In this document: positions 1-8,294 of the stretch, piece by piece
Position numbering within the stretch: the first letter of the stretch is position 1
How the letters are laid out: each line of letters opens with the position of its first letter
Origin: Bacteroidales bacterium
Lineage (GTDB): Bacteria; Bacteroidota; Bacteroidia; Bacteroidales; UBA932
NCBI GenBank assembly: GCA_017627255.1
Contig: JAGAHD010000002.1
Location: 1-33,928 of the forward strand
Reading direction: 5' to 3'
DNA: 33,928 nucleotides
The notes under the pieces: model-generated
Database searches by the model: none
The model's input: the letters and a program-made list of their open reading frames with translations, nothing else
Told to the model about the DNA's origin: nothing
Program-made: the position numbers and the translations under genes

Positions 1-797
1 ACGGCCGCATCGAACCGTTCCTGCCCTTGACGCATCTCCTCCGTCCTCATACCGGCCAAATCGAGACCGGGAAACGCTTTCTCGCAACCCTGGAGGGCAG
101 CGAACTCATCCGCCGCCCCAAGGAGCATGTGCAGGACCCTTACAGTTTCCGCTGCATCCCGCAGGTCCATGGAGCCGTGAAGGATAACATCATGTATGTC
201 AAGTCTGTCATCGAAAACGAGATCAACTCCGCGACGGACAACCCGAACATCTTCCCGGACGAGGACATGGTCATCTCAGCCGGCAACTTCCACGGCGAGC
301 CTATCGCCATCCCGATGGATGCCCTTGCCATCGCCATGTCCGAACTCGCCAGTATCTCGGAGCGCCGTACATACCAGCTCATCCACGGACTTCGCGGACT
401 GCCGAAATACCTCGTCGCCAACCCCGGCCTCAACAGCGGCTTCATGATCCCGCAGTACACCGCCGCGTCGATCGTCAGCCAGAACAAGGGGCTCTGCTGG
501 CCGGCCTCCTGCGATTCCATTCCCTCCTCGCAGGGCCAGGAAGACCATGTCAGCATGGGGTCCAATGCCGCGACCAAGCTGGTCCGGGTCGTGGACAACG
601 TGGAAACGGTCCTGGGCATCGAGCTCTTCAATGCCGCCCAGGCCCTGGAATTCCGCCGTCCTGCGAAATCCTCTCCTACCCTCGAGCGCATTTTCGAAGA
701 CTACCGGAAAGTGGTCCCGTTCATCTCCGATGACACCTACATGCATCCGCTGATTGAAAAGTCAGTCCAGTTCCTCCGCAACGAACAGTATCTGTAA
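1..797 (+). CDS. hutH: Histidine ammonia-lyase, C-terminal part (5' end outside window)
   Basis: Histidine ammonia-lyase deaminates L-histidine to urocanate, the first step of cytosolic histidine degradation. The reading frame is open from base 3 with no stop before the window edge, so the gene starts upstream. About 265 residues are present out of roughly 500 usual for the family. The visible half carries the family signatures FRCIPQVHGA, NSATDNPNIF and QYTAAS, and ends in a conserved EFRRP region. The Ala-Ser-Gly segment that forms the MIO cofactor lies in the missing N-terminal part and cannot be checked. A TTG at 27 could be mistaken for a start, but the residues before it (GRIEPFLPL) continue the conserved fold, so it is internal. 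The neighbouring hutI on the same strand supports the assignment. A long inverted repeat follows the stop codon. Confidence 0.95.
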   Translation, partial: GRIEPFLPLTHLLRPHTGQIETGKRFLATLEGSELIRRPKEHVQDPYSFRCIPQVHGAVKDNIMYVKSVIENEINSATDNPNIFPDEDMVISAGNFHGEPIAIPMDALAIAMSELASISERRTYQLIHGLRGLPKYLVANPGLNSGFMIPQYTAASIVSQNKGLCWPASCDSIPSSQGQEDHVSMGSNAATKLVRVVDNVETVLGIELFNAAQALEFRRPAKSSPTLERIFEDYRKVVPFISDDTYMHPLIEKSVQFLRNEQYL

Positions 798-801
798 TTC
801 C

Positions 802-936
802 TTTCCGTCCGGGGAGGTAGGGAGGGGCCGAACCCCCGGGCTTTGCCCTTGTCCCTCCCAACCTGCGGTTGGGTCCCTCCCTCTCATGCAGCCGAGGGCG
901 GCACAGGTTCGGACTCCCTACCTCCCCGGACGGAAA
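802..936. repeat. 135-bp imperfect inverted-repeat element between hutH and hutI
   Basis: The outer arms at 802-824 and 914-936 are exact reverse complements over 23 bp. After a short asymmetric bulge the pairing resumes with CCGAACC at 828-834 against GGTTCGG at 906-912. Inside the loop sits a separate perfect hairpin, CCCAACC-TGC-GGTTGGG, near 867-884. The element fills nearly all of the 150-bp hutH-hutI gap and ends 11 bp before the hutI start codon. There is no T-run after the right arm, so it is not a classic intrinsic terminator. It could be a processing or stability element in a hutHI transcript, or a copy of a dispersed palindromic repeat. Function unknown. Confidence 0.8.
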
Positions 937-947
937 AACATGACGAT

Positions 948-2180
948 ATGAAAAAAACGATCATTAATATCGGAAGTCTCGTCGGGATCGTCCCGGCGGG
1001 TGTCCTGCGGAAACAGGGCGCCGAAATGTCCGAAACCGGAATCCTGGAACAGGCCTGGCTCGAAATCGAGGACGGGAACATCCTCCGTTTCGGTCCCATG
1101 AAGGAGATGCCCCGCCTGAACAGGGCGCCGGAAGCGGGAGAGGTCGTGGACGCGGAAGGCGGCATGGTTATGCCGGCCTTCTGTGACAGTCACACCCATA
1201 TCGTCTATGCCGGCAGCCGGGACGGTGAGTTCCTGGACAAGATCAACGGCCTCAGCTACGAAGAGATCGCAGCGCGGGGCGGCGGCATCCTCAATTCCTC
1301 CGACCTCCTTCACGAAACCTCCGAGGACGAGCTTTTCCGCCAGTCCATGCAGCGCGTCCGGGAGATGATGGCCAAGGGTACCGGAGCCCTGGAAATCAAA
1401 AGCGGATACGGGCTCAATCCGGAAGACGAGCTGAAAATGCTCCGGGTTATCCGGCGCATCCGCGAGGCGGTTCCTGCCGTTGTCCGGGCCACCTTCCTCG
1501 GAGCCCATGCCGTCGGACGGGCCTATACCCACGAGAGCTACGTCCAGGCCGTCGTGGACATGATGCCTGACGCCGCCCGCCTGGCAGATTTCGTGGATGT
1601 TTTCTGCGACGAGGGCTTCTTTACCGTAGAGGATACGGACCGGATCCTGACAGCCGGGGCGGCGTACGGACTGCGACCGAAGATCCACGCCAACGAACTC
1701 GCCGTCAGCGGCGGCGTCCAGGTGGGTGTCCGTCACGATGCCCTTTCGGTCGACCACCTGGAAAGGACGACCGATGCTGAAATCGAAGCGTTGCTCGGAA
1801 GCAAAACGATGCCGACAATGCTGCCTGGCTCATCCTTCTTCCTTGGCCTGCCGTTCGGTCGGGCCAAGGAATTCATCGGAGCCGGTCTTGGCATCGCGCT
1901 CGCTTCTGACTACAATCCGGGTTCCTCTCCTTCCGGTGACATGCGCTTCGTAATGGCGCTCGGCTGCATCCGGATGCGGCTGACTCCGGTCCAAGCCCTG
2001 AATGCCGTGACCCTGAACAGCGCCTATGCCATGGGTGTCAGCCAGATTACCGGATCCATCACCCCCGGCAAGCGGGCGGACCTCATCCTGACCTGGCCGG
2101 GATGGACGCTGACAAAGATTCCTTATACGTACCAGACCCCGTTCATCCGGCAGGTCTTCCTGGACGGTCAACCCCAATAG
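948..2180 (+). CDS. hutI: Imidazolonepropionase
   Basis: HutI hydrolyses 4-imidazolone-5-propionate to N-formimidoyl-L-glutamate, the third step of histidine degradation in the cytosol. It is a metal-dependent amidohydrolase. The metal-binding motif DSHTH is at residues 80-84, followed by R91 in AGSRDGEF, then KSGYGL, HANE near 247-250, DH near 269-270 and ASDYNPG near the C-terminus. The 410-residue length is normal. The frame is open upstream to a possible ATG at 843, but that extension is low-complexity sequence translated from the inverted-repeat element. The MKKTIINIG start at 948 therefore fits the family better. The next gene begins 3 nt after the stop, suggesting one transcript with the glutamate carrier. 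Formimidoylglutamate-processing genes are not in the window. Confidence 0.96.
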   Translation: MKKTIINIGSLVGIVPAGVLRKQGAEMSETGILEQAWLEIEDGNILRFGPMKEMPRLNRAPEAGEVVDAEGGMVMPAFCDSHTHIVYAGSRDGEFLDKINGLSYEEIAARGGGILNSSDLLHETSEDELFRQSMQRVREMMAKGTGALEIKSGYGLNPEDELKMLRVIRRIREAVPAVVRATFLGAHAVGRAYTHESYVQAVVDMMPDAARLADFVDVFCDEGFFTVEDTDRILTAGAAYGLRPKIHANELAVSGGVQVGVRHDALSVDHLERTTDAEIEALLGSKTMPTMLPGSSFFLGLPFGRAKEFIGAGLGIALASDYNPGSSPSGDMRFVMALGCIRMRLTPVQALNAVTLNSAYAMGVSQITGSITPGKRADLILTWPGWTLTKIPYTYQTPFIRQVFLDGQPQ

Positions 2181-2183
2181 CCC

Positions 2184-3491
2184 ATGACCGCCTGGACCCT
2201 GCTTGTAGACATCGGTATCGTATCCGCCCTCCTGCTGGTCGGAAAACTGCTGCGTGCCAAGGTCCGGTTCATCCAGAAACTGTTCGTTCCGCCAAGTCTG
2301 CTGGCCGGTTTCGCCGGACTTGTCTTCGGTCCTGAACTGCTGGACTGGCTGCCGCTGTCAGAGCATCTGGGCACCTACGCCGGCATCCTCATCGCCCTGG
2401 TATTCGCAACGCTGCCCCTGACGGCCACCCACACGGGGAGCAGCCGGAAACGCATCGGGCGGATGTGGTCCTACTCGCAGGCGGGGATGCTGCTCCAATG
2501 GGCAATCGGCGGTGCATTGGGACTTTTCCTCCTCAGACATTTCTGGCCGGTCAATGAGGCCTTCGGCCTGGCGATGCCGGCCGGTTTCTGCGGCGGACAC
2601 GGAACGGCTGCTGCCATGGGAGAAGCCTTCTCCCGATACGGGGTCGAAGAAATGCAGTCCCTGGCTATGACTTCCGCCACGGTAGGCATCGTTGCGTCCG
2701 TCATCATCGGGATGTGGCTCATCTCCTGGGGCGCCGGGCATGGCTATACCACGTATCTTTCCCGCTATGAGGACCTTCCGTCGGAACTGCGGACCGGCAT
2801 CCTTCCGAAGGACAAGCGCCAGAGCATGGGCGAAGCCTCTTTCTCGTCCATTTCACTGGACTCGATGACGTTCAATTTTTCGGTCGTCGCCCTGATTACC
2901 CTTCTCGGTTACGGGATGAGTCTGGCGGTGGCCCGGGTCTGGCCCGCTGTGATGCTCCCGGTGTTCAGTTGTGCTTTCATAACCGGCATTCTCATCCGCT
3001 GGATCCTTCGCCGGGCCCATACGGACCAGTACCTGTCAAAACCTATCCTGGGACATCTCAGCGGGGCGTTTACGGATTATCTTGTCGCTTTCGGGGTCGC
3101 TTCCATCAAACTTCGGGTCGTGGTACAGTTCATCGTTCCGCTGATGATCCTGCTGCTGGCCGGACTTGTTTTCACGCTCATGTATGTCCTCCTGGCCGGA
3201 CGCCGGATCCACCGGGAGGCGTGGTTCGAGAAATCTGTTTTTACCTGGGGCTGGTTTACCGGGACGATGGCCATGGGCATCGCACTTCTGCGGATTACGG
3301 ATCCGGACGGAAAGAGCGGCTGTCTGGACGATTATGCCTATGCCTACTTGTACATAGCACCGGTCGAGATCTCCCTCGTTTCGCTTTCTCCCCTGCTGTT
3401 CGCTCAGGGATTCGGGAGTTGGTTCATCCTTGCTTGCGCATTGGCGGGTACGGCCATTCTGGTCTGGGGACTCTGCTCTGCCGCCAAGTGA
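2184..3491 (+). CDS. gltS: Sodium/glutamate symporter, GltS (ESS) family
   Basis: This integral inner-membrane protein of 435 residues has about ten to twelve hydrophobic segments. Family features are FVPPSLLAG near residues 34-42, the glycine-rich motif FCGGHGTAAAMG (GGHG at 137-140) in the first half, and WFTGTMAMGIALLRI in the second half. Characterised members carry glutamate with Na+. The ATG is 3 nt downstream of the hutI stop, so the two are very likely co-transcribed. Histidine degradation ends in glutamate, so a glutamate carrier in the same operon is biochemically sensible. Whether it imports glutamate or exports the excess product cannot be told from sequence. The family call is firm; substrate and direction are inference. 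Confidence 0.88.
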   Translation: MTAWTLLVDIGIVSALLLVGKLLRAKVRFIQKLFVPPSLLAGFAGLVFGPELLDWLPLSEHLGTYAGILIALVFATLPLTATHTGSSRKRIGRMWSYSQAGMLLQWAIGGALGLFLLRHFWPVNEAFGLAMPAGFCGGHGTAAAMGEAFSRYGVEEMQSLAMTSATVGIVASVIIGMWLISWGAGHGYTTYLSRYEDLPSELRTGILPKDKRQSMGEASFSSISLDSMTFNFSVVALITLLGYGMSLAVARVWPAVMLPVFSCAFITGILIRWILRRAHTDQYLSKPILGHLSGAFTDYLVAFGVASIKLRVVVQFIVPLMILLLAGLVFTLMYVLLAGRRIHREAWFEKSVFTWGWFTGTMAMGIALLRITDPDGKSGCLDDYAYAYLYIAPVEISLVSLSPLLFAQGFGSWFILACALAGTAILVWGLCSAAK

Positions 3492-3511
3492 GAGTATTTT
3501 CGATTCAATAG

Positions 3512-3590
3512 GTGCTCCTCCGGAACATCTGCCTCCTGTCGCTTTGCGACCCTGACGGGCAAATGTCGGCAGATGTTCCGGAGGAGGCAC
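3512..3590. repeat. Long-stem inverted repeat between convergent gltS and GH2 genes
   Basis: The left arm 3512-3533 pairs with the right arm 3568-3590 with a single one-base bulge; the inner 17 bp (from CCTCCGGAAC on the left) pair perfectly. A nested hairpin GTCGC-TTT-GCGAC lies in the loop at 3538-3550. The element lies 20 bp after the gltS stop and 45 bp before the GH2 stop on the other strand, so it may act as a bidirectional transcript end. However, neither side has a proper T-run. Confidence 0.7.
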
Positions 3591-3632
3591 ATGTTCCCGT
3601 CTCCACGACACTGACGGGCAAAAAGCGGCAGA
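3552..3632. repeat. Short direct repeat pair (3552-3573 and 3611-3632)
   Basis: Two 22-bp copies, both beginning CTGACGGGCAAA and ending CGGCAGA, match at 19 of 22 positions and are 59 bp apart. The first copy overlaps the loop and right arm of the inverted repeat. The second ends just before the GH2 stop codon. Together they suggest local duplication or two fragments of one repeat family. Confidence 0.6.
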
Positions 3633-3635
3633 GGG

Positions 3636-6023
3636 TTACGGCATACGGGTCTGAAGGTCAACCCGGTTTGCCGGCAGGGAGGAACGGGCTTCCACACGGA
3701 TCTTTCCGGGCCGGAAGCCGCTGCGAACGACAATCATCGCCCTGCCGTGCCACGTGGTCACTTTCGAGGAGGGCAGGGGTTCGGTATCGGTCATGTCCGC
3801 AGACCCGGCCGCCATCAGGCATCCCGGTCCGCTGACGCTGACTTCTGCAGGGACGGCGGCATCCGGGACGACCCGCCCCTGTCGGTCTACTACTTCGACC
3901 AGGACATAAACCAGGTCCTGGCCATCTGCCGTCATGACCTTCTTTTCCGGAGTCAGGCGAAGTCGGGCCGGTTTCCCCGCCGTCTGGATCTGTACTTCCC
4001 CAGTCACCTTCCCGGAGGCATCCATGGCAACCGCCCGCAACGTTCCAGGAGCATACGGGACGTCGAAAACAGCCTTGAATTCGGAGGAGCGGTCTACCCG
4101 GGCCGAACCGACCTCCCGGTTATCCAGAAAGAGCCGGACGGAAGGGGCATGCGTATAAACCTCCACCTTTACCGGCCGGCCTTCCCAGCCGGGCCAGTTC
4201 CAGGATTCCCACGTCGGCCAAACCGACCATTTCGTTTCACGGATTCTCCCATGATATCCGTCCGGTTCCTGAACGGCCATGTACAGGATGGGAGCGGAAT
4301 CCGGATTCCATAACATGTCCCGGTAATGGGAGACAGGCTTCCTCCAGCCCGTAATGTCCACATCCCCGCAATAGGCACCGTGCCAGGGGAAATGGGTTCC
4401 CTGATAATGCTCACCCGGAGTATCCCCTTCATAATAAAAACGGCCGATACCGGACTCTCCCAGGTAATCGAGACCCGTCCAGACGATATCCCCGACGATA
4501 TAGGGATAGGTATAGGTCCTGCTCCAGTTGTCAAAAACATCGCGAGGATAGCTTTCCGTCTGCCACATCACCCGTCCGGGAAGCCGCTCATGGTCTTCCG
4601 CATGCTTATGGATCATGTAATTGTACCCCAAAATGTCCAGTGCTTCCGCATGGGGATCGAAAAGCGGCCATTCCTTGTCTTCGGGATCCCACGAGCAGAG
4701 CGCTTCAGTGACAGGACGGGTTCCGTCATGGCGGAGCACTTCCCGGCGCAGGTTGCGGGCTGTCGTCACGACATCGATGGTCCGGCGTTCGATCACTTCG
4801 TTGCCGATGCTCCAGCAGATGACGGATGGGTGATTCCGGTCTCTGAGCACCATGGCGGCAATATCCTCCCGGTAGCAGGAATCGATCAAGGTGGAATAAT
4901 CATATCGGGTCTTGGCTTCCCTCCAGCCGTCAAAAGCCTCATCAATCACCAACATGCCCAGACTGTCGCAGGCATCCAGCATGGCGCGGGTCGACGGATT
5001 GTGCGAAGTCCGGATCAGGTTGAACCCGGCCTCCTTCATCAGGCGGACTTTGCGGAACTCCGACGCATCGAAAGCGGCGGCCCCCAGCAACCCGTCATCA
5101 TGGTGGACACAAGCTCCGTTCAGAAGGACTTTCCGCCCATTGAGGACAAATCCGGATTCAGCATCAAAAGAGAAACAGCGGACTCCGAAACGGACGGTCT
5201 GGCGGTCCAGTACCTGTCCGTCCGCAACCAGCGTGACTGCAGTCCGGTAAAGGGCCGGGTGTTCCGGAGACCAAAGATCCGGATTTCCGATCCGGAAACT
5301 GAACTCTGCCGCTGCCGTTCCCCCCGCAGGAAGCATCAGCTCCCGGGTCTGTCCTTCCACGGAAACAGCCGCCTTACGGGAACGGACGGACTCGTTGGAA
5401 ACGCTGACACTCACTTTGACCAGGGCTTCTTCCGGGGACACTTCCGGCGTCGTCACAAAAATCCCGTTTTCTGCGATCCGTAACGCATCTGACGTTTCCA
5501 ACCACACATGCCGGTAAATCCCAGAGCCGGAATACCAGCGGCAATTCGGCTGGAGGGAATTGTCCACCCGAACCGCGACAACATTGTTTCCACTATTGGA
5601 AAGGAACGATGTAATATCCACTGTGAACGGCGTATAGCCATAAGCATGTGTCCCTGCCTTCTTTCCGTTCACATAAACTTCGCTCCGCTGGTAGACTCCC
5701 TCGAAATGAAGACGCACGGATTCCGCCGCCGGAGTTGGGAACGATTTGCGGTACCACCCGGTTCCCCCGGGATAATACCCTCCGTCATTGCCTGATGCGG
5801 CAAGCGCGGAAGGCGAATGGGCGATATCCCAGTCATGTGGAAGGTCGACTTCGGTCCAGCCTGAATCATCCCATGAGGGAGATTCCGCCCCGGGAAGGTC
5901 TATTTCCATGAACTTCCATCCGGCATCGAAGAGGACCCGGCGGGCAGGAGCGGCGTGGAGAAGCGGAACTGCCGCCATCAGCAGCAGGACAAAGACAAGA
6001 TGTTTTTTCATAGGATACGTCAT
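3636..6023 (-). CDS. Secreted glycoside hydrolase family 2 enzyme (beta-galactosidase type)
   Basis: This retaining exo-glycosidase of 795 residues has an N-terminal signal peptide (KKHLVFVLLLMAAVPLLHA) and probably acts in the periplasm or at the cell surface. Order: GH2 sugar-binding jelly-roll (about 30-180; PHDWD, GTGWYRK), Ig-like domain (about 185-285), TIM barrel (about 290-580), a DUF4982-like domain (about 605-670), and a C-terminal Ig-like domain. The acid/base is E409 in WSIGNE and the likely nucleophile is E490 in MWQTES. The first ATG overlaps the upstream acyltransferase stop as ATGA, which argues for coupling and for the 6023 start. An ATG four codons in (6011, MKKHL) is an equally plausible start. 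Substrate is uncertain: beta-galactosides are the commonest for this architecture, but beta-glucuronidase or beta-mannosidase relatives cannot be excluded. Confidence 0.9.
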   Translation of the reverse strand: MTYPMKKHLVFVLLLMAAVPLLHAAPARRVLFDAGWKFMEIDLPGAESPSWDDSGWTEVDLPHDWDIAHSPSALAASGNDGGYYPGGTGWYRKSFPTPAAESVRLHFEGVYQRSEVYVNGKKAGTHAYGYTPFTVDITSFLSNSGNNVVAVRVDNSLQPNCRWYSGSGIYRHVWLETSDALRIAENGIFVTTPEVSPEEALVKVSVSVSNESVRSRKAAVSVEGQTRELMLPAGGTAAAEFSFRIGNPDLWSPEHPALYRTAVTLVADGQVLDRQTVRFGVRCFSFDAESGFVLNGRKVLLNGACVHHDDGLLGAAAFDASEFRKVRLMKEAGFNLIRTSHNPSTRAMLDACDSLGMLVIDEAFDGWREAKTRYDYSTLIDSCYREDIAAMVLRDRNHPSVICWSIGNEVIERRTIDVVTTARNLRREVLRHDGTRPVTEALCSWDPEDKEWPLFDPHAEALDILGYNYMIHKHAEDHERLPGRVMWQTESYPRDVFDNWSRTYTYPYIVGDIVWTGLDYLGESGIGRFYYEGDTPGEHYQGTHFPWHGAYCGDVDITGWRKPVSHYRDMLWNPDSAPILYMAVQEPDGYHGRIRETKWSVWPTWESWNWPGWEGRPVKVEVYTHAPSVRLFLDNREVGSARVDRSSEFKAVFDVPYAPGTLRAVAMDASGKVTGEVQIQTAGKPARLRLTPEKKVMTADGQDLVYVLVEVVDRQGRVVPDAAVPAEVSVSGPGCLMAAGSADMTDTEPLPSSKVTTWHGRAMIVVRSGFRPGKIRVEARSSLPANRVDLQTRMP

Positions 6024-7219
6024 ACTGTGCGTTTTCGGTCATTGCGTTTGAGCCAGTGTTCCCGGAGCCAGTCCCGGACAGGCTGGTCGTAGACTTTGAG
6101 GACGGCATAGGCCAGGCCGATGGAGAAAAGGAAGACCCCGATTCCCAGGGCGATATGCTGCCACAAAGGGGCATCTGCATGGACGGCGGCCCAGTTGTAC
6201 TGCATCAGGGCAAACGGGAAGTGCGTCAGGTACAGCGGATAAGAGATCTCTCCGAGGAAACGGCTCAGACGGGAGGTGAAGGCGCCCGGCGCAGTGGAAC
6301 CGGCGCCGGCAAGGATGATCAAAGGGAAGCAAACAAGGATGGCCACAGCTTGGAAAAGGCCGTCCGGCACACCCTGGCGCCCTCCGATGCAGGGAGTCGC
6401 CATGATCGCCACCAGCAGCAGGGAGCACCACCAGAATCCGCCGCGCAGACGGAAAAGCGCGCCGTCGGATCCGGTCCGCTCCCGGCGTGAAGACAGGATG
6501 CGGGAGATCAGCAGGCCTGCCAGGAACGGGTACAGGAGCCGTGTAAACCCTATGTACAGCTGTTCTCCGGTAAGGCTCCACCCTCCGATTACATTGTAGT
6601 GGGGGCGTCTGAGGATATCGAAAACATCCCAGCCCAGTGTCAGGTCCAGCGTCAGGAAAGCGCTGCAGGCGCACAAGACGGCAAGCGCCGCCTTCGGAAG
6701 CCTGCGGAACAGGACGACATAGAGGATATTGGCCAGATACTCCAGGAAGAGGGACCACTGGGGCCCGTTCAGCGGGAAGGTCTCCCCCCATCCACGGACA
6801 TCCAGGGCAGGGGTGATGGGAATCATCAGGCAACCCAGGACGATGCAGAGGAGGAATTGTCCCAACTGCGAACCGGCCATGCGGGGAAACACGGGACCGA
6901 TCTGGAAGAACACCAGGCACGCGCCGGCCAGCGTGCCGATGACAACCAGCGGATGGAGTCGCACCAGGCGCCGTTTGAAGAATCCCATGACGGTCATCTT
7001 GTCCCAGCGGTCGTCGTAGGCGTATCCGATGACAAAGCCGGAAAGGACGAAAAAGAAATCCACCGCCAGATAACCATGGTTCACAATCTGGGTCGCCGGA
7101 CCTTTCGAATAAGATTCAAACAGGTGGAAAATGACTACCATCATCGCGGCGACGCCGCGCAGTCCGTCCAGGATCTCATAACGGGGCTTGGAGGCAAGGT
7201 AAATATTCTCTTTGGCCAT
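6020..7219 (-). CDS. Membrane acyltransferase, acyltransferase-3 family
   Basis: This 399-residue inner-membrane protein has about ten hydrophobic segments. The family signature is at the N-terminus: ILDGLRGVAAMMVVIFHLF (R21, H32), followed by FFFVLSGFVIGYAY. Such proteins transfer acetyl or other acyl groups to exported sugars such as O-antigen or capsule. The frame stays open 94 codons further upstream, but that part is shadow sequence over the divergent transporter gene. MAKENIY at 7219 is preceded by a TAnnTTTG box at 7238-7245 and is chosen. The stop codon overlaps the GH2 start by 4 nt, so the two form an operon. Why an O-acyltransferase would be coupled to a secreted GH2 enzyme is not clear; both may act on the same exported or periplasmic glycan. 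Confidence 0.88.
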   Translation of the reverse strand: MAKENIYLASKPRYEILDGLRGVAAMMVVIFHLFESYSKGPATQIVNHGYLAVDFFFVLSGFVIGYAYDDRWDKMTVMGFFKRRLVRLHPLVVIGTLAGACLVFFQIGPVFPRMAGSQLGQFLLCIVLGCLMIPITPALDVRGWGETFPLNGPQWSLFLEYLANILYVVLFRRLPKAALAVLCACSAFLTLDLTLGWDVFDILRRPHYNVIGGWSLTGEQLYIGFTRLLYPFLAGLLISRILSSRRERTGSDGALFRLRGGFWWCSLLLVAIMATPCIGGRQGVPDGLFQAVAILVCFPLIILAGAGSTAPGAFTSRLSRFLGEISYPLYLTHFPFALMQYNWAAVHADAPLWQHIALGIGVFLFSIGLAYAVLKVYDQPVRDWLREHWLKRNDRKRTV

Positions 7220-7237
7220 AGGTTTGGGTCTTTGGAA

Positions 7238-7245
7238 CAAAAATA
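7238..7245 (-). promoter_or_regulatory. Putative -7 box (TATTTTTG) for the acyltransferase-GH2 operon
   Basis: On the minus strand TATTTTTG fits the Bacteroidota TAnnTTTG element. It lies 18 nt before the acyltransferase start codon. No clear -33 TTG is seen at the expected spacing. It is 21 bp from the divergent plus-strand box at 7267-7274. Confidence 0.5.
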
Positions 7246-7266
7246 GCAAAAAAGGCGTAATTTCCT

Positions 7267-7274
7267 TACATTTG
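7267..7274 (+). promoter_or_regulatory. Putative -7 box (TACATTTG) for the EamA transporter
   Basis: TACATTTG fits TAnnTTTG. Only 6 nt separate it from the ATG at 7281 and 21 nt from the ATG at 7296. A normal start site 5-8 nt downstream would make the first ATG leaderless, or the second the real start with a short leader. Confidence 0.5.
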
Positions 7275-7280
7275 CATGGA

Positions 7281-8183
7281 ATGGAACGGACAACGATGCA
7301 AACATCACGGGGAAAGACGTGGGCGGGGCTCCACCTCGCCGTCCTGCTGGCAGGCGGCACCGGGCTCTTCGGCCGGTATATCAGCCTGTCGGAACTGCCG
7401 CTGGTTTGGTACCGGATCCTGATCAGCCTGATCGTCCTGGCCATGCTGCTCGCCCTGACGGGCAGCCTGAAGCGGATTCCCCGGTCTTCTGCCGCCGCCA
7501 TCGCCGGATGCGGGGGGATCCTGGCCCTTCACTGGGTCTTTTTCTATGGCAGCATCCAGGCATCCAACGTCTCCGTCGGTGTCGTCTGTTTTGCCACGAC
7601 GGGTTTTTTCACGGCCTGGCTCGATCCCTGGATCAACCACCGGCGGGTTTCCGTGGCAGAAATCCTTATCAGCCTGGTAGCCATCGCCGGCATTCTCCTG
7701 ATCTTCGCACTGGATATCCGATTCCGGACCGGCATCCTGCTCGGCCTGCTCTCCTCCGCCCTGTATGCCCTTTTCGCCATCTGCAACGTTCGGTGTGCCG
7801 CCGCGACGGGAGCTGAAAGTACCACGATGCTCCTGTATGAACTCGCTGGCGGAATCGCTCTCCTGACGCTCCTGCTACCCTTATACGCCCTTTACCGGCC
7901 AGCCACCCCCCTGATACCGGACCGGCGGGATCTTGCCGCACTGGTAGTGCTTTCCGCTGTCTTCACCATTCTCCCCTACCTGCTTCAGATCCATGCACTG
8001 AAGCACTTGTCCGCCTTCTCGGTCAACATCACCTACAACCTGGAACCGGTTTACAGTATTCTGCTGGCTGCCTTGATTTTCGGAGAAGGGCGGGAAGTCG
8101 GTCCCTCTTTCTGGGCCGGAGTCGCCCTGATTGTTATTTCCGTATTCCTGCAAACGCTCCGTTCTTTGAAAAAGAGCGCATGA
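7281..8183 (+). CDS. EamA/DMT-family transporter
   Basis: This inner-membrane protein of 300 residues has about ten transmembrane segments arranged as two EamA repeats. The first runs from about HLAVLLAGGTGLFGRYISLS to GILLIFALDI, and the second from GILLGLLSSALYALFAI to IVISVFLQT. The YNLEPVYSILLAALIFGE stretch in the second half is typical of the family. Members export or import small metabolites such as amino acids or nucleotide precursors; the substrate here cannot be inferred. Two ATGs compete: 7281 (MERTTMQT) and 7296 (MQTSRGK). The close promoter box favours 7296 if a leader is needed. It is divergent from the acyltransferase, and the next gene downstream has its own promoter-like box. 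Confidence 0.88.
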   Translation: MERTTMQTSRGKTWAGLHLAVLLAGGTGLFGRYISLSELPLVWYRILISLIVLAMLLALTGSLKRIPRSSAAAIAGCGGILALHWVFFYGSIQASNVSVGVVCFATTGFFTAWLDPWINHRRVSVAEILISLVAIAGILLIFALDIRFRTGILLGLLSSALYALFAICNVRCAAATGAESTTMLLYELAGGIALLTLLLPLYALYRPATPLIPDRRDLAALVVLSAVFTILPYLLQIHALKHLSAFSVNITYNLEPVYSILLAALIFGEGREVGPSFWAGVALIVISVFLQTLRSLKKSA

Positions 8184-8201
8184 TATCTGCATTTTTTTCG
8201 T

Positions 8202-8209
8202 TATTTTTG
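8202..8209 (+). promoter_or_regulatory. Putative -7 box (TATTTTTG) for the patatin-barrel gene
   Basis: TATTTTTG fits TAnnTTTG, 19 bp after the transporter stop and 85 nt before the ATG at 8295. The predicted leader contains a small hairpin CCGGG-TCCT-CCCGG at 8244-8257. No -33 TTG at standard spacing. Confidence 0.45.
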
Positions 8210-8294
8210 CAAGATAACAGAAACTCCAATCACCCTGCGCCGTCCGGGTCCTCCCGGCTTCGGTACCGGTAACGGAAACTTGCAAGAATCATTC

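Noticed and set aside
754-951. 65-codon frame spanning the hutH end and the inverted repeat
   Set aside because: Overlaps the hutH coding end and is made mostly of repeat sequence.
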